Counted from the first letter of the stretch, positions 8,722 to 18,342 are shown. The stretch: 31,238 nucleotides of DNA from Tubiluchus corallicola (GCA_030141605.1 JAQGDQ010002450.1:1-31238); one strand, 5' to 3'. Numbers and translations: made by a program. The notes: generated from the letters alone by a model not told the origin.

Positions 8722-9396
8722 ATGGACTATAACTTTGAAAGGGGGGAAATTTTATTATTTAATAAACCATATCAGTGGACATCTTTTGATGTTGTAAAAA
8801 CAGTAAGAAACAAAATTAAGCAAAATATCAAGAAAAAAATAAAAGTGGGACACGCTGGCACATTAGACCCATTAGCAACAGGGCTACTTATAATATGCAC
8901 AGGAAAAGCCACAAAGAAAATAGAGAATTTGCAAAATGAAATTAAAGAATACATCGCAGAAATAAAATTAGGGGAAACAACTCCTTCTTTTGACAAAGAA
9001 ACAGAAGTAGATAAAATTTACCCTGTTGAGCATATAAGCAAACAATTAATTGATGAAAAATTAAAAAAATTTGTGGGAAAAATAAAACAAAAACCTCCCA
9101 TATATTCCGCAGTAAAGATTAAGGGCGTAAGAGCCTATAATTTAGCAAGAGAAAATAAAAAAGTAGAAATAAAAGAAAAAAATATTTTTATAAATAAAAT
9201 AGATATATTAGATTGGAAGAAACCTTTTTTAAAACTTAAAATAACTTGTGGAAAAGGAACATATATAAGAGCATTAGCAAGAGACTTAGGAGAAACACTA
9301 GAATCAGGTGCTTATATTACTGAACTAGAAAGAACAGCTATAGGTAATTATCTGCTATCTGATGCTTTAAATGTTAAAGATTTTAATATTCAATAA
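8722..9396 (+). CDS. truB: tRNA pseudouridine(55) synthase TruB
   Basis: Converts U55 of the tRNA T-loop to pseudouridine. The 224 aa size matches the short Bacteroidota form, which lacks a long C-terminal PUA extension. The start region has the typical GEILLFNKPYQWTSFDVV. The catalytic Asp49 lies in HAGTLDPLATG. KPPIYSAVKIKG (RNA binding) and GKGTYIRALARDLG follow in family order. The sequence is very AT-rich and Lys-rich. queA starts 3 nt after the stop codon, so the two tRNA-modification genes are translated from one message. Confidence 0.96.
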   Translation: MDYNFERGEILLFNKPYQWTSFDVVKTVRNKIKQNIKKKIKVGHAGTLDPLATGLLIICTGKATKKIENLQNEIKEYIAEIKLGETTPSFDKETEVDKIYPVEHISKQLIDEKLKKFVGKIKQKPPIYSAVKIKGVRAYNLARENKKVEIKEKNIFINKIDILDWKKPFLKLKITCGKGTYIRALARDLGETLESGAYITELERTAIGNYLLSDALNVKDFNIQ

Positions 9397-9399
9397 GTA

Positions 9400-10455
9400 A
9401 TGAAACTATCTAAATTTAAATTTAATTTACCTAATGATTCCATAGCTTTGTACCCTGTCGAAAATAGAGACGAAGCAAAACTATTAATATTAAATAAAAG
9501 AACGGGAAAAATAGAACATAGAATATTTAAAGACATTATAAGTCACTTTGAAGATAGCGATGTAATGGTCTTTAATAATACCAAGGTATTTCCTGCCAGA
9601 CTCTATGGGAACAAAGAAAAAACGGGAGCATGCATAGAAGTATTTCTTATTAGAGAACTCAACAAAGACAACAGGTTATGGGACGTATTAGTAGATCCTG
9701 CAAGAAAAATAAGAATAGGCAATAAACTCTACTTTGGAGAAGACAATCCTCTTGTAGCAGAAGTAATAGACAATACTACTTCACGGGGAAGAACCATCCG
9801 ATTTCTATTTGACGGTTCTTATGAAGATTTTAAAAAACAACTCTTTCATTTGGGTGAAACTCCACTACCCTCAATGGTCAAAAGAAAACCTGAAGAATTA
9901 GATACAGAAAGATATCAAACCATCTACGCTAAGCACGAAGGAGCTGTAGTAGCTCCCACTGCTGGATTACATTTTAGTAGAGAACTATTGAAACGATTGG
10001 AAATAAAAGGAGTGAAATTTGGAGAAATAACCTTACACGCAGGTTTAGGAAATTTCAAAAGAATAGATGTAGAGGATCTCTCGAAACATAAAATAGACTT
10101 AGAAAAAATGACCATAGAATCTAAAGCAGTAAAAGTCATAAATAAAGGTATTGATCAAAAGAAAAGAATATGTGCAATAGGTACAACTGTAACACGCTCA
10201 CTAGAAAGCACTGTTACCACCACCCAGCATTTAAAGGAATTCAAAGGGTGGGTAAACACTTTTATCTACCCCCCCTACGACTTTAAAATCATTAACCACC
10301 TCGTTACTAACTTTCATTTGCCGCAATCCATACCTTTTATAATGGCAGCCACCTTTGGAGGTTTGGAGCTCACACTAGAAGCATATAACGAAGCTATGAA
10401 AGAAAAATACCGTTTCGGGACATATGGAGATGCAATGTTAATTATTGACCATTAA
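9400..10455 (+). CDS. queA: S-adenosylmethionine:tRNA ribosyltransferase-isomerase QueA
   Basis: Transfers and isomerises the ribosyl group of S-adenosylmethionine onto preQ1 at tRNA position 34, giving epoxyqueuosine. The 351 aa length is usual. Family landmarks are [22 protein letters not shown] at the N-terminus (starting [12 protein letters not shown]), [51 protein letters not shown] and TNFHLPQS. It is the last gene of the serC operon and is followed at once by a strong bidirectional terminator. queC lies about 17 kb away in the window (27747), so the queuosine pathway is present but dispersed. Confidence 0.97.
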   Translation: MKLSKFKFNLPNDSIALYPVENRDEAKLLILNKRTGKIEHRIFKDIISHFEDSDVMVFNNTKVFPARLYGNKEKTGACIEVFLIRELNKDNRLWDVLVDPARKIRIGNKLYFGEDNPLVAEVIDNTTSRGRTIRFLFDGSYEDFKKQLFHLGETPLPSMVKRKPEELDTERYQTIYAKHEGAVVAPTAGLHFSRELLKRLEIKGVKFGEITLHAGLGNFKRIDVEDLSKHKIDLEKMTIESKAVKVINKGIDQKKRICAIGTTVTRSLESTVTTTQHLKEFKGWVNTFIYPPYDFKIINHLVTNFHLPQSIPFIMAATFGGLELTLEAYNEAMKEKYRFGTYGDAMLIIDH

Positions 10456-10460
10456 GATTA

Positions 10461-10490
10461 AAAAAAAGCCCTCTTTTGAGGGCTTTTTTT
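10461..10490. terminator. Strong bidirectional rho-independent terminator (queA / rpoD)
   Basis: A perfect 13-bp stem (seven A's plus GCCCTC, pairing with GAGGGC plus seven T's) closes a TTTT loop. It has a T-run on both strands, so it can stop queA from the left and rpoD from the right. The last base of the right arm is also the final base of the rpoD stop codon on the minus strand. Confidence 0.92.
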
Positions 10491-11350
10491 TATCCTAAAT
10501 ATGTCTTCAGCAACTTACTTCTAGAGGAATGCCTTAACCTCTTAATGGCTTTCTCTTTTATTTGCCTCACTCTCTCCCTTGTCAAGCCATATTGCTCACC
10601 TATCTCTTCCAAAGTCATTTCTTGTCCACCTATTCCAAAAAACAACTTCACAATACCGCGCTCTCTTTGAGTAAGCGTATCTAATGTTCTATCTATCTCC
10701 TTCATCAACGACTCTGCCAATAGACTCCTATCTGCATCAGGTGAATCGTTATTCACCAACACATCTAATAGGTTATTATCCTCACCATCTACAAATGGAG
10801 CATCTACAGAAACGTGCCTCCCCGAAACTCTTAAAGTATCCTTCACCTTAGAAGTTGGCACTTCCAAATGCTTTGCCAATTCTTCATTAGAAGGCTTTCG
10901 CTCATTTTGCTGCTCAAACTGCGAAAGTACTTTATTCAATTTATTCAGCGCTCCCACCTGATTCAAAGGCAATCTCACTATTCTAGACTGCTCTGCTAAT
11001 GCCTGCAAAATAGATTGCCTAATCCACCATACTGCATAAGAAATAAACTTAAATCCACGTGTTTCGTCAAATTTTTTAGCAGCCTTTATCAAACCTAAAT
11101 TACCTTCGTTAATCAAATCAGGAAGACTAAGACCCTGATTTTGATATTGCTTTGCAACAGACACTACAAACCTCAAATTAGCTTTTGTTAATTTCTCTAG
11201 TGCTATTTTATCACCTTTCTTTATCTGCTGAGCTAACTCAACCTCCTCCTCAACCGTAATAAGATTCTCCTTACCGATCTCTTGCAAATATTTATCTAAT
11301 GATGCACTTTCCCTATTTGTTATAGACTTTGTTATCTTGAGTTGTCTCAT
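10490..11350 (-). CDS. rpoD: Primary RNA polymerase sigma factor (RpoD/SigA, Bacteroidota short type)
   Basis: Group-1 sigma-70 factor directing housekeeping transcription. At 286 aa it lacks the long region 1.1 and the spacer of proteobacterial RpoD, as usual in Bacteroidota. Region 1.2 ([12 protein letters not shown]), region 2 ([20 protein letters not shown], then [18 protein letters not shown] and [10 protein letters not shown]), region 3 and region 4 ([31 protein letters not shown]) are all visible. This factor should read the TTTG/TAnnTTTG promoters noted elsewhere in the window. It lies 50 nt downstream of the protease gene and may be read with it. Confidence 0.97.
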   Translation of the reverse strand: MRQLKITKSITNRESASLDKYLQEIGKENLITVEEEVELAQQIKKGDKIALEKLTKANLRFVVSVAKQYQNQGLSLPDLINEGNLGLIKAAKKFDETRGFKFISYAVWWIRQSILQALAEQSRIVRLPLNQVGALNKLNKVLSQFEQQNERKPSNEELAKHLEVPTSKVKDTLRVSGRHVSVDAPFVDGEDNNLLDVLVNNDSPDADRSLLAESLMKEIDRTLDTLTQRERGIVKLFFGIGGQEMTLEEIGEQYGLTRERVRQIKEKAIKRLRHSSRSKLLKTYLG

Positions 11351-11400
11351 AATTTAAAATATATCCTTTTTTATTTAATTTGACATAACATTTAGCTTTT

Positions 11401-12852
11401 TTACTTCACAACAGCATATGAATATACGCCATCGGGATATAAGCCCTCTATAAAAAAACTTCGTTGATTTGTATTAAAAATATCTTCAATCTCCCTTTTA
11501 GAATATACAGATTTCTTGTTAATATGTGTAACAATAAACCCTTCTCTAATACCCTGTTTGTACAACTGCCCTTGTTTATCCAAGGTTTCAATCTGCACCC
11601 CATAGGTTATCCCCAATCTCCTTTTCAAGTCACTTGGCACTTCTTTAAACGTAGCATTAAATATATTAGAATCTGTTTTCAAAACCCTTGTAGTGCCTAA
11701 CTTATTGCGTAAAACTACGTCTAAGTTTACTTTTTTATTACTTCTGTTAACCAGCACCTTAACCTTATTTCCAGGTCTATACAGTCCTACCTGTTCCTGT
11801 AATTCTGCAGGGCTATTTACCTCTATTCCATTAATCGCTAAAATAATATCACCCTTCTTCATCCCATTACTTTCAGCAGCACTATTAGCACTAAAATCAC
11901 TCACATACACCCCTTTTATTTCCTTTATACCTCTTTCATCAGCCAGTTCCGAAGTTAAAGGGACAATTAATATCCCTAGGATAGCTCTCTGTACCACACC
12001 ATGCTCTTGCAAATCCCTAATTACCTTCTCTACAATATTGGAAGGTACGGCAAAGGAATATCCTGTAAACGAACCTGTTTGAGAAGCAATAGCTGTGTTG
12101 ATACCCACTAATTCTCCTTCTGTATTAACCAATGCTCCTCCACTATTTCCCGGATTGACAGCTGCATCTGTTTGTATAAAAGACTCTATAGCCAAGCGGT
12201 CTTTTACAATATTGATATTTCGGGACTTTGCACTTACAATACCAGCTGTAACAGTAGATGTAAGGTTAAACGGATTACCCACTGCAAGCACCCACTCTCC
12301 CAGTTTTAACTCGTCTGAATTACCATAAATTAAATAAGGCAAATCAGTAGCATCCACCCTTAATAAAGCCAAGTCAGTAGAAGGATCTCTACCCACCAAC
12401 TTTGCCTCAAATGTTCTCTTATCGTTCAGTGTTACCTCTATTTTATTGGCCTTATCTATCACATGATTATTTGTAACAATATAACCATCACCAGATATAA
12501 TCACCCCAGAACCAGAGCCCATAGCAGGCTGCGGATTTTTATAATAATCATAGTTAGGATCCCCAAAAAAGAAATCCCAAAACGGATTACTTGGAGAATA
12601 CCTCCCTCCTGAAGACTTATATTCAGTTTTAATGTGAACCACCGCGTGAATCACATTATTAGCTGCATAAGTCAAATCAACCTTTTCTCCTTGATTCATT
12701 GTATAAGTAATAGGAGCAGGCATAGTCCTAACCTCGACTACCTTTTTTGTGTTTCTATTTAAAATAAAAAATAGAGAAATAGTAGTTATAATACTTACAA
12801 TTACTACAATGGACAAATTTTTTATTTTCTCCTTACTCATAACACCAACCAT
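11401..12852 (-). CDS. degP: Periplasmic trypsin-like serine protease DegP/HtrA with two PDZ domains
   Basis: Envelope quality-control protease/chaperone. The 483 aa protein has an N-terminal membrane anchor or signal (hydrophobic residues about 14-31). The trypsin fold (about 60-280) carries the triad His130 (VTNNHVID), Asp160 (STDLALLRV) and Ser237 (NPGNSGGALVN). A first PDZ domain (about 290-380) and a degenerate second PDZ (about 405-480) follow. A Tyr/Pro/Gly-rich stretch (SGGRYSPSNPFWDFFFGDPN) precedes the protease core, as in other members of this phylum. The start could be the ATG at 12852 or the one four codons later (MSKEKIKN); neither has a clear ribosome site. Confidence 0.95.
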   Translation of the reverse strand: MVGVMSKEKIKNLSIVVIVSIITTISLFFILNRNTKKVVEVRTMPAPITYTMNQGEKVDLTYAANNVIHAVVHIKTEYKSSGGRYSPSNPFWDFFFGDPNYDYYKNPQPAMGSGSGVIISGDGYIVTNNHVIDKANKIEVTLNDKRTFEAKLVGRDPSTDLALLRVDATDLPYLIYGNSDELKLGEWVLAVGNPFNLTSTVTAGIVSAKSRNINIVKDRLAIESFIQTDAAVNPGNSGGALVNTEGELVGINTAIASQTGSFTGYSFAVPSNIVEKVIRDLQEHGVVQRAILGILIVPLTSELADERGIKEIKGVYVSDFSANSAAESNGMKKGDIILAINGIEVNSPAELQEQVGLYRPGNKVKVLVNRSNKKVNLDVVLRNKLGTTRVLKTDSNIFNATFKEVPSDLKRRLGITYGVQIETLDKQGQLYKQGIREGFIVTHINKKSVYSKREIEDIFNTNQRSFFIEGLYPDGVYSYAVVK

Positions 12853-12998
12853 TTTGTTTAATACAAAACCTCATTCCTTTTAATAAAATTGAATGGTTCT
12901 TTTTAAAGAAAAACAGCAACCTTAAATATACAATTTTTTAGGCAAAATGTAAAGTCTTTTTCATTTAAACTCACTATTTGTCATCAAAAATTTTCTTT

Positions 12999-13781
12999 TT
13001 AAGGCATAATATAACCTTTCATTATACCTCTTTTAGAACTACTAACAAAGGTAACAATTTCATCCCTCTCCTTAGAGACAGGCATCTCTGCTTCTATTAC
13101 TTTAAGAGCCTCTATATTATTCAACCCTTTCTGATAAAGTATCCTATAAATATCTTGAATCTCCTTTATTTTTTCATTTGTAAATCCCCTTCGTCTTAAC
13201 CCAATAGAATTTACTCCAATATATGAAAGAGGCTCTCTACCTGCTTTCACATATGGAGGAACATCCTTGCCTATTATTGACCCTCCAGAAATCAGCGAAT
13301 GTGCCCCTATATGACTAAACTGATGGATAGGCACTAATCCACTTATGATAGCAAAATCATCTATGGCCACCTCGCCCGCAACTTGGACAGAGTTAACCAA
13401 TATAACATTATTCCCTACCACACAATCATGAGCAATATGACAATATGCCATAATTAGACAATTAGATCCTACCACAGTTTTGCCTTTGGATTTTGTCCCC
13501 CTATTAATAGTTACACATTCTCTTATTGTGGTATTATCCCCTATTTCCACTGTGGTTTTTTCTCCTTGGTATTTTAAATCTTGTGGCATAGCCGAAATAA
13601 CAGTTCCCGGAAAAATTTTACAATTTTTCCCTATCCTAGCTCCATCCATAATAGTAGCATTAGACCTTATATGTGTTCCTTCTTTTATCACAACATCCCT
13701 ATCTATCGTAACAAATGGCTCTATTACCACATTATCTGCTACTTTTGCTTCAGGATGTACATATGCTAATGGTTGCCTCAT
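12999..13781 (-). CDS. lpxA: UDP-N-acetylglucosamine acyltransferase LpxA
   Basis: First acylation step of lipid A synthesis, adding a hydroxyacyl chain from acyl-ACP to UDP-GlcNAc in the cytoplasm. The 260 aa protein is built of hexapeptide repeats forming a left-handed beta-helix (about 1-185), then a helical C-terminus. The catalytic histidine corresponds to His118 in YCHIAHDC, with His115 also conserved. GGSIIGKDVPPYVKAGRE is the usual substrate-binding stretch near the helix end. It lies 30 nt downstream of lpxC-fabZ on the same strand, the expected lipid A gene pair. No lpxD is found next to them. Confidence 0.97.
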   Translation of the reverse strand: MRQPLAYVHPEAKVADNVVIEPFVTIDRDVVIKEGTHIRSNATIMDGARIGKNCKIFPGTVISAMPQDLKYQGEKTTVEIGDNTTIRECVTINRGTKSKGKTVVGSNCLIMAYCHIAHDCVVGNNVILVNSVQVAGEVAIDDFAIISGLVPIHQFSHIGAHSLISGGSIIGKDVPPYVKAGREPLSYIGVNSIGLRRRGFTNEKIKEIQDIYRILYQKGLNNIEALKVIEAEMPVSKERDEIVTFVSSSKRGIMKGYIMP

Positions 13782-13811
13782 AAAATAATTTTATTTACAT
13801 TAAACTGCTAC

Positions 13812-15206
13812 TTATTTTGTCTTTACTACCTGAGCCATTAACACTGCTTCTGCCACAATGCTACTACCTACAAAGGCTCTACCTTCCATATTTACAATAC
13901 CTCTCCTAATAGGAGTTAAAAGTTTTAATTTAAAAACAAGCGTGTCTCCAGGCACTACTTTCTTTCTAAACTTTATTGCATCTAACTTCAAAAAATAAGT
14001 AGAATACTTCTCTGGTTCTTCCACTTGATGAAGCACAAATATACCTCCTACTTGTGCCATCGCTTCAATCTGCAACACACCTGGCATCACAGGTTCATCA
14101 GGGAAATGCCCCACAAAAAAAGGCTCATTCATTGTAATATTCTTCATTCCAACAATGCTATCCTTTGTAATGCTATATATTCTATCCACAAGCAAAAATG
14201 GAGAACGATGTGGTAACAATTTTTGTATTTCATCAATGTTCAACAACGGTTCCGTCAATAAGTTTATCTTAGGAGGTGTTGAAACTGAAACTTCCTTAAC
14301 TATAATATTCCTTATAATTTTAGCAAAATTAGTATTGGCTCTATGTCCAGGGCAGGTAGCAATTATTTTTCCCTTTATTGGCTTGCCTACCAATGCCAAA
14401 TCACCTACAACATCTAGTAGTTTATGCCTTGCAGGTTCATTCTCATAATGTAATTTTAGATTGTTGAAAATCCCTTGAGGTTTAACTTTCACTGAATGAT
14501 GATTAAACGCTTTAGCCAGCTTATCTACTTCCTCTTGTGTTACATCTTTATCCAATATAACAATTGCATTTTTGAGATCTCCCCCTTTTATCAAATCACT
14601 TTTCAACAAAGACTCTAACTCTCTAAAAAAAACAAAAGTTCGACACATTGCTATCTCTTTCTCAAAATCTTCAAGCCTCTCTAACACAGCATACTGATTG
14701 TTCAAAACAGTAGAAACAAAGGAAATATGTGTATCTACACTAAAGTAAGAGTCAGGCAAGCCTACTATTTTAGTGCCAGTTTCCTCATCGTGATATTCTA
14801 ACTTCTCAGTTATTTCAAAGTAGTCTTTCTCTGCTTTCTGCTCTTCTACACCAACCTTTTTTATTGCCTCTATAAAATACTTTGAGCTGCCATCCATTAT
14901 TGGTACTTCAGGAGCATCTATTTCTATCAATAAGTTATCTATTCCTAAAGCATAAGCAGCTGCCAGCGAATGTTCAGGTGTATATACCTCACAATCACCC
15001 TTTTTTAGCACAGTTCCTCTATCTGTAGAAGCTACATACTCTGCAACAGCCTCAACTTCTGGTTCTCCATCAATATCTATTCTTTTTATTTTATATCCGT
15101 AGTTTTCAGGAGCTGGTTTATAAGTAAAAGTTACTTCTTTGCCTGTATGCAAACCTTTCCCTTTTAGTGTCACTGCTTTTTTTATTGTTTTTTGCTTGTC
15201 TCGCAT
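13812..15206 (-). CDS. lpxC-fabZ: Fused UDP-3-O-acyl-GlcNAc deacetylase / 3-hydroxyacyl-ACP dehydratase (LpxC-FabZ)
   Basis: Bifunctional Bacteroidota fusion joining the committed deacetylation step of lipid A with the FabZ dehydratase of fatty-acid elongation. I use the ATG at 15206 (MRDKQKTIKKAV), giving 464 aa. The open frame runs 26 codons further, but that part is hydrophobic, unlike the family, and contains the probable promoter. The LpxC half (about 1-305) has zinc ligands His79 (TPEHSLAA), His261 and Asp265 (ARHKLLDVVGD), and catalytic His289 (CPGHRAN). The FabZ half (about 320-464) has PHRSPFLLVDRI, His367 (GHFPDEPVMPG) and Glu381 (QIEAMAQ). All key residues are present. Confidence 0.97.
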   Translation of the reverse strand: MRDKQKTIKKAVTLKGKGLHTGKEVTFTYKPAPENYGYKIKRIDIDGEPEVEAVAEYVASTDRGTVLKKGDCEVYTPEHSLAAAYALGIDNLLIEIDAPEVPIMDGSSKYFIEAIKKVGVEEQKAEKDYFEITEKLEYHDEETGTKIVGLPDSYFSVDTHISFVSTVLNNQYAVLERLEDFEKEIAMCRTFVFFRELESLLKSDLIKGGDLKNAIVILDKDVTQEEVDKLAKAFNHHSVKVKPQGIFNNLKLHYENEPARHKLLDVVGDLALVGKPIKGKIIATCPGHRANTNFAKIIRNIIVKEVSVSTPPKINLLTEPLLNIDEIQKLLPHRSPFLLVDRIYSITKDSIVGMKNITMNEPFFVGHFPDEPVMPGVLQIEAMAQVGGIFVLHQVEEPEKYSTYFLKLDAIKFRKKVVPGDTLVFKLKLLTPIRRGIVNMEGRAFVGSSIVAEAVLMAQVVKTK

Positions 15207-15256
15207 CTTATTTCCCAGCTTGTTTATTTTAAAATTTATTTTACAAATTAAAATTA

Positions 15257-15264
15257 CAAAAGTA
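15257..15264 (-). promoter_or_regulatory. -7 element for lpxC-fabZ
   Basis: On the minus strand this reads TACTTTTG, a full match to TAnnTTTG, about 50 nt before the ATG at 15206. No well-spaced TTG is seen upstream. Its position inside the longer open frame supports the shorter lpxC start. The 15207-15513 gap is the divergent control region of lpxC-fabZ and rplS; I see no gene in it. Confidence 0.5.
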
Positions 15265-15448
15265 AAAAAATTATACTTCAACACTCATTATATTTTAATA
15301 AAAAAATAGGAATTTAAATAATAATATACTTCTCTTACACAAGATATTCAGTTAAAAATCAAGCAATAAAACAATATTCTTAGAAAATTTTTCATAAAAT
15401 ACTGCTCAAAACAAAAATTATAAAATTTTCATTTTACATTTTTTTACT

Positions 15449-15456
15449 TATCTTTG
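15449..15456 (+). promoter_or_regulatory. -7 element for rplS
   Basis: TATCTTTG matches TAnnTTTG exactly. A TTTT lies 20 nt upstream in place of TTTG. The rplS ATG is 57 nt downstream. Confidence 0.6.
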
Positions 15457-15513
15457 CACCTTGATTTAGCTATACCCTGTTTTTGGTTTATTATAAAAAG
15501 GAGATTAAAAAAA

Positions 15514-15864
15514 ATGGATTTAATAAAAGTAGCAGAGCAATCATTAGGAGTAGAAAAAAAAGAACACCCTGCTTTTAAGAGTGGAGACACTATAACTGTG
15601 CATTACAAAATAAAAGAAGGTGATAAAGAACGAATTCAGCAATTTAGAGGAGTAGTAATACAAGTAAAAGGAGCAAATACTACTAAAATGTTCACTGTAA
15701 GAAAAATGACAGGGAATTATTCTGTAGAAAGAATATTTCCTACTACTTCTCCTCTCATAGACAAAATAGAAGTTAATAAACAAGGAATAGTTCGTAGAGC
15801 AAGGATATACTATTTAAGAGGGTTAACTGGTAAAAAAGCAAGAATAAAAAGTAAAAGATCTTAA
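15514..15864 (+). CDS. rplS: 50S ribosomal protein L19
   Basis: Large-subunit protein located at the 30S-50S interface. I choose the ATG at 15514 ([10 protein letters not shown]), giving 116 aa. The open frame extends 20 codons further upstream, but those residues do not resemble L19, and an AAGGAG ribosome-binding sequence sits at 15498-15503, 10 nt before this ATG. Family motifs are [25 protein letters not shown] (starting [15 protein letters not shown]), [18 protein letters not shown] and [19 protein letters not shown]-like C-terminal residues. A strong SD-like sequence is notable because few genes in this window have one. A hairpin follows 24 nt after the stop. Confidence 0.97.
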   Translation: MDLIKVAEQSLGVEKKEHPAFKSGDTITVHYKIKEGDKERIQQFRGVVIQVKGANTTKMFTVRKMTGNYSVERIFPTTSPLIDKIEVNKQGIVRRARIYYLRGLTGKKARIKSKRS

Positions 15865-15888
15865 TCCTTTTGCTAATATAGAGATAGC

Positions 15889-15922
15889 CAAAAGCCTTTT
15901 TTAGAAGGGCTTTTGTTGTTTT
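15889..15922 (+). terminator. Terminator-like hairpin after rplS
   Basis: CAAAAGCC at 15889-15896 pairs perfectly with GGCTTTTG at 15908-15915 across an 11-nt loop, followed by TTGTTTTAT. It lies only about 20 nt before the miaA start, so it may be leaky or act as an attenuator. Confidence 0.65.
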
Positions 15923-15941
15923 ATAACATTAAAACACACCA

Positions 15942-16850
15942 TTGAGAAAATCGCTAATCGTCCTACTTGGACCCACTGCTATAGGCAAAACAGCCCTAAG
16001 CATAAAACTGGCACAAACATTAAAAACTGAAATACTCTCTTGCGACTCGCGACAATTCTATAAAGAATTAAAAATAGGCACAGCCCCCCCTACTTCATCC
16101 CAGCTTGCAACTGTTAAGCATCATTTCATACAACAATTGTCTATACACGACTATTACAATGCTTATCTTTTTGAGCAACAAGCCTTACAAACATTACAAA
16201 AAATATATAAAACCTCACACACAGCCTTGCTTGCAGGAGGTTCAGGAATGTATATAGATGCTGTAGTCAAAGGTATAGATGATATGCCAACTATAAAACC
16301 TGATATACGACAACAACTCAAGAAAACCTATAAAGAAAATGGACTAACGTATATAGCCCAACAACTAAAACAAGTTGACCCTAAATACTATAAAATAATA
16401 GATATAAATAACCCTAAAAGAATTTTACACGCCTTAGAAATATATCTCCAAACAGGAAAACCTTATACCACATTCAGAACTCAACAATCAAAAAAAAGAA
16501 ATTTTCACGTCGTTACAATAGGATTACAACAAGATAGGCAAGAGCTTTATCAAAATATAGAGCGTCGCGTGGAAAAAATGATAAAACAAGGACTTGTAGA
16601 AGAAGCTCAACAGCTTTACCCATACAGACATCTCAACGCTCTTAACACTGTAGGCTATAAAGAGCTATTTCAACATTTCGACGGAACAATTAGCATAGAA
16701 AAAGCCATAGAACTCATTAAGAGAAATTCACGCCGGTATGCCAAACGACAAATGACGTGGTTCAACCGCAATCCCAACATTCATTGGTTTCATCCTAACG
16801 ATGAAAAAAAAATCCTAAAATTCATAGAAGATGAGATAGGAACAAAGTAA
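15942..16850 (+). CDS. miaA: tRNA dimethylallyltransferase MiaA
   Basis: Adds a dimethylallyl group to N6 of A37 in tRNAs that read codons beginning with U. The 302 aa protein has the P-loop GPTAIGKT (10-17), the substrate-binding SCDSRQFYKELKIGTAPP, the AGGSGMYIDAV motif, and the C-terminal NTVGYKELFQHFDG and RRYAKRQMTWFNRN. The start is TTG at 15942: an in-frame TAA at 15930-15932 leaves no ATG or GTG in between, and the P-loop begins nine codons later. There is no good ribosome-binding site. It lies just after the rplS hairpin, so expression probably depends on read-through or on a promoter inside rplS. Confidence 0.95.
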   Translation: MRKSLIVLLGPTAIGKTALSIKLAQTLKTEILSCDSRQFYKELKIGTAPPTSSQLATVKHHFIQQLSIHDYYNAYLFEQQALQTLQKIYKTSHTALLAGGSGMYIDAVVKGIDDMPTIKPDIRQQLKKTYKENGLTYIAQQLKQVDPKYYKIIDINNPKRILHALEIYLQTGKPYTTFRTQQSKKRNFHVVTIGLQQDRQELYQNIERRVEKMIKQGLVEEAQQLYPYRHLNALNTVGYKELFQHFDGTISIEKAIELIKRNSRRYAKRQMTWFNRNPNIHWFHPNDEKKILKFIEDEIGTK

Positions 16851-16997
16851 GTAAAAAAAAACATAAGACCATTAGCAATATCTTGCATATAACATATTAT
16901 AACATTCTTTATATTTTTTTCATTAATTGAACGCATACATCTACGTTATACTACTATTATTAATTATTATCAAAGTCTAAACTAATTAAAATAAGCT

Positions 16998-18314
16998 ATG
17001 AGAAACAAGAATCACCTTATAGTAAAAATAGTAGTAATAATAGGCGTTATTATTCTTTTATCCCCTAATCTTTTAGGTCAAAAAATAAAAGAAGAAGAAA
17101 AAGACAAAATATACTTTCCTGATAAAAAGTATAACACTTGGGCATTTACAGCAGGTGCTGGGTTAAGTGTTTTCTACGGAGATGTAGTAGATTACACTTT
17201 ATTTCCCAGAAGCAGTAGAAGGTATGGCTACGAACTTACATTGAGTAAACACTTTTCACCTGTCTTATCATTAGATGCCTCATTCATACGAGGTCATTTA
17301 TATGGGAGTAAAAGTATACGACACTTCAAAGCAGACTATCTACAAGGCTATCTTGGACTTGTGTTTAGTCTTAATCAAGCAATAAGTAGAAAGCCAATGG
17401 GAGATAAGTGGGACCTTTATTTAAAAGCAGGGCTTGGAGGTGTATTTTTCAGAAGTTTAGCCTATGCTAATACCGCCTTCACTAATCCATTAACAGGAGA
17501 ACAATATGAAGAAGGAGACATTATCACAAGATTAGAAGAAGTCACAGATAGAGCATTAATAATGACAGGGCCACAAGGCTATTCTGCAGATGGCACAGAA
17601 AAAAAACGAAGGGAGTCAGAAATAGCTCTCTCTCTTGGCACAGGAATAAAGTATAGAATAAGTAGAAGCTTTGATGCAGGCTTTGAAATGATGCTTCATA
17701 ATTTAAGTGCTGATAATCTAGATTTAAGTTTAACTGGTGCCGACAACGATTCGTATATGACTATGATGCTCAGTCTTAGCTACAAAATAGGTAAAAAAGA
17801 CAAACGACACATAAGGTGGACACATAGAAGATATTCAATACCAATAATAGAAAAACACTCAGACACGGTAGTAGTAGAAAAATACTCTGACACAGTAGTA
17901 GTAGAAAAACACTCTGATACAGTAATAATAGAAAATACACAAATAAGCACGCCACTATCTACATCAGTATTTTTCAAATTTGACCAAGCAAATGTAGATA
18001 TGGAAGATATGCAAACCATTGCTAAAGTAGCAGCTAGGCTACTTAACAATGAAAATGCAGACGTGCAGCTAATTGGCTACTGCGATGAAAAAGGAAATGA
18101 GGATTACAACTATGCTTTATCAATGGAAAGATGCGAAGCTGTTAAGCAAGTTCTTGTAGAAGACTTCAACATAGAATCAGGAAGGATAAGTAGCATAGCA
18201 GCAGGAGAAAAACTTCCTTTGCTAAAATCAAAAAAAGAGTACAACAAAGAAACACACGTGGTAAACAGGCGAGTAGACTTTATAATAAAAGAAGAAATAA
18301 GCAGTACATATTAA
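16998..18314 (+). CDS. OmpA-family outer membrane protein with C-terminal peptidoglycan-binding domain
   Basis: The N-terminus has a signal peptide (hydrophobic residues about 9-27, likely cut near LLGQK). A region rich in amphipathic strands follows (about 45-270; TAGAGLSVFYGDV, LYLKAGLGGVFFR, LSLGTGIKYRISRSFDAGFE-type strands), probably an outer-membrane beta-barrel. Three copies of a nine-residue linker repeat (EKHSDTVVV) come next. The C-terminal OmpA/MotB domain (about 315-435) contains SVFFKFDQANVD, GYCDEKGNEDYNYALSMERC (Asp and Arg expected to bind diaminopimelate) and NRRVDFII. It probably ties the outer membrane to peptidoglycan. A strong terminator follows. No close functional partner is adjacent. 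Confidence 0.9.
   Translation: MRNKNHLIVKIVVIIGVIILLSPNLLGQKIKEEEKDKIYFPDKKYNTWAFTAGAGLSVFYGDVVDYTLFPRSSRRYGYELTLSKHFSPVLSLDASFIRGHLYGSKSIRHFKADYLQGYLGLVFSLNQAISRKPMGDKWDLYLKAGLGGVFFRSLAYANTAFTNPLTGEQYEEGDIITRLEEVTDRALIMTGPQGYSADGTEKKRRESEIALSLGTGIKYRISRSFDAGFEMMLHNLSADNLDLSLTGADNDSYMTMMLSLSYKIGKKDKRHIRWTHRRYSIPIIEKHSDTVVVEKYSDTVVVEKHSDTVIIENTQISTPLSTSVFFKFDQANVDMEDMQTIAKVAARLLNNENADVQLIGYCDEKGNEDYNYALSMERCEAVKQVLVEDFNIESGRISSIAAGEKLPLLKSKKEYNKETHVVNRRVDFIIKEEISSTY
17850..17930 (+). repeat. Three in-frame 27-nt tandem repeats in the OmpA-family gene
   Basis: Units at 17850-17876, 17877-17903 and 17904-17930 encode EKHSDTVVV, EKYSDTVVV and EKHSDTVII. They form the linker between the barrel and the peptidoglycan-binding domain. 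Confidence 0.92.
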
Positions 18315-18342
18315 TAAAATCATATAAAACCAAAATAGTTAT

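Noticed and set aside
15207-15284. 26-codon N-terminal extension of lpxC-fabZ
   Set aside because: The extension is hydrophobic, unlike LpxC, and overlaps a good TAnnTTTG promoter element.
15454-15513. 20-codon N-terminal extension of rplS
   Set aside because: It overlaps the -7 element and the AAGGAG ribosome-binding sequence, which fits the ATG at 15514.
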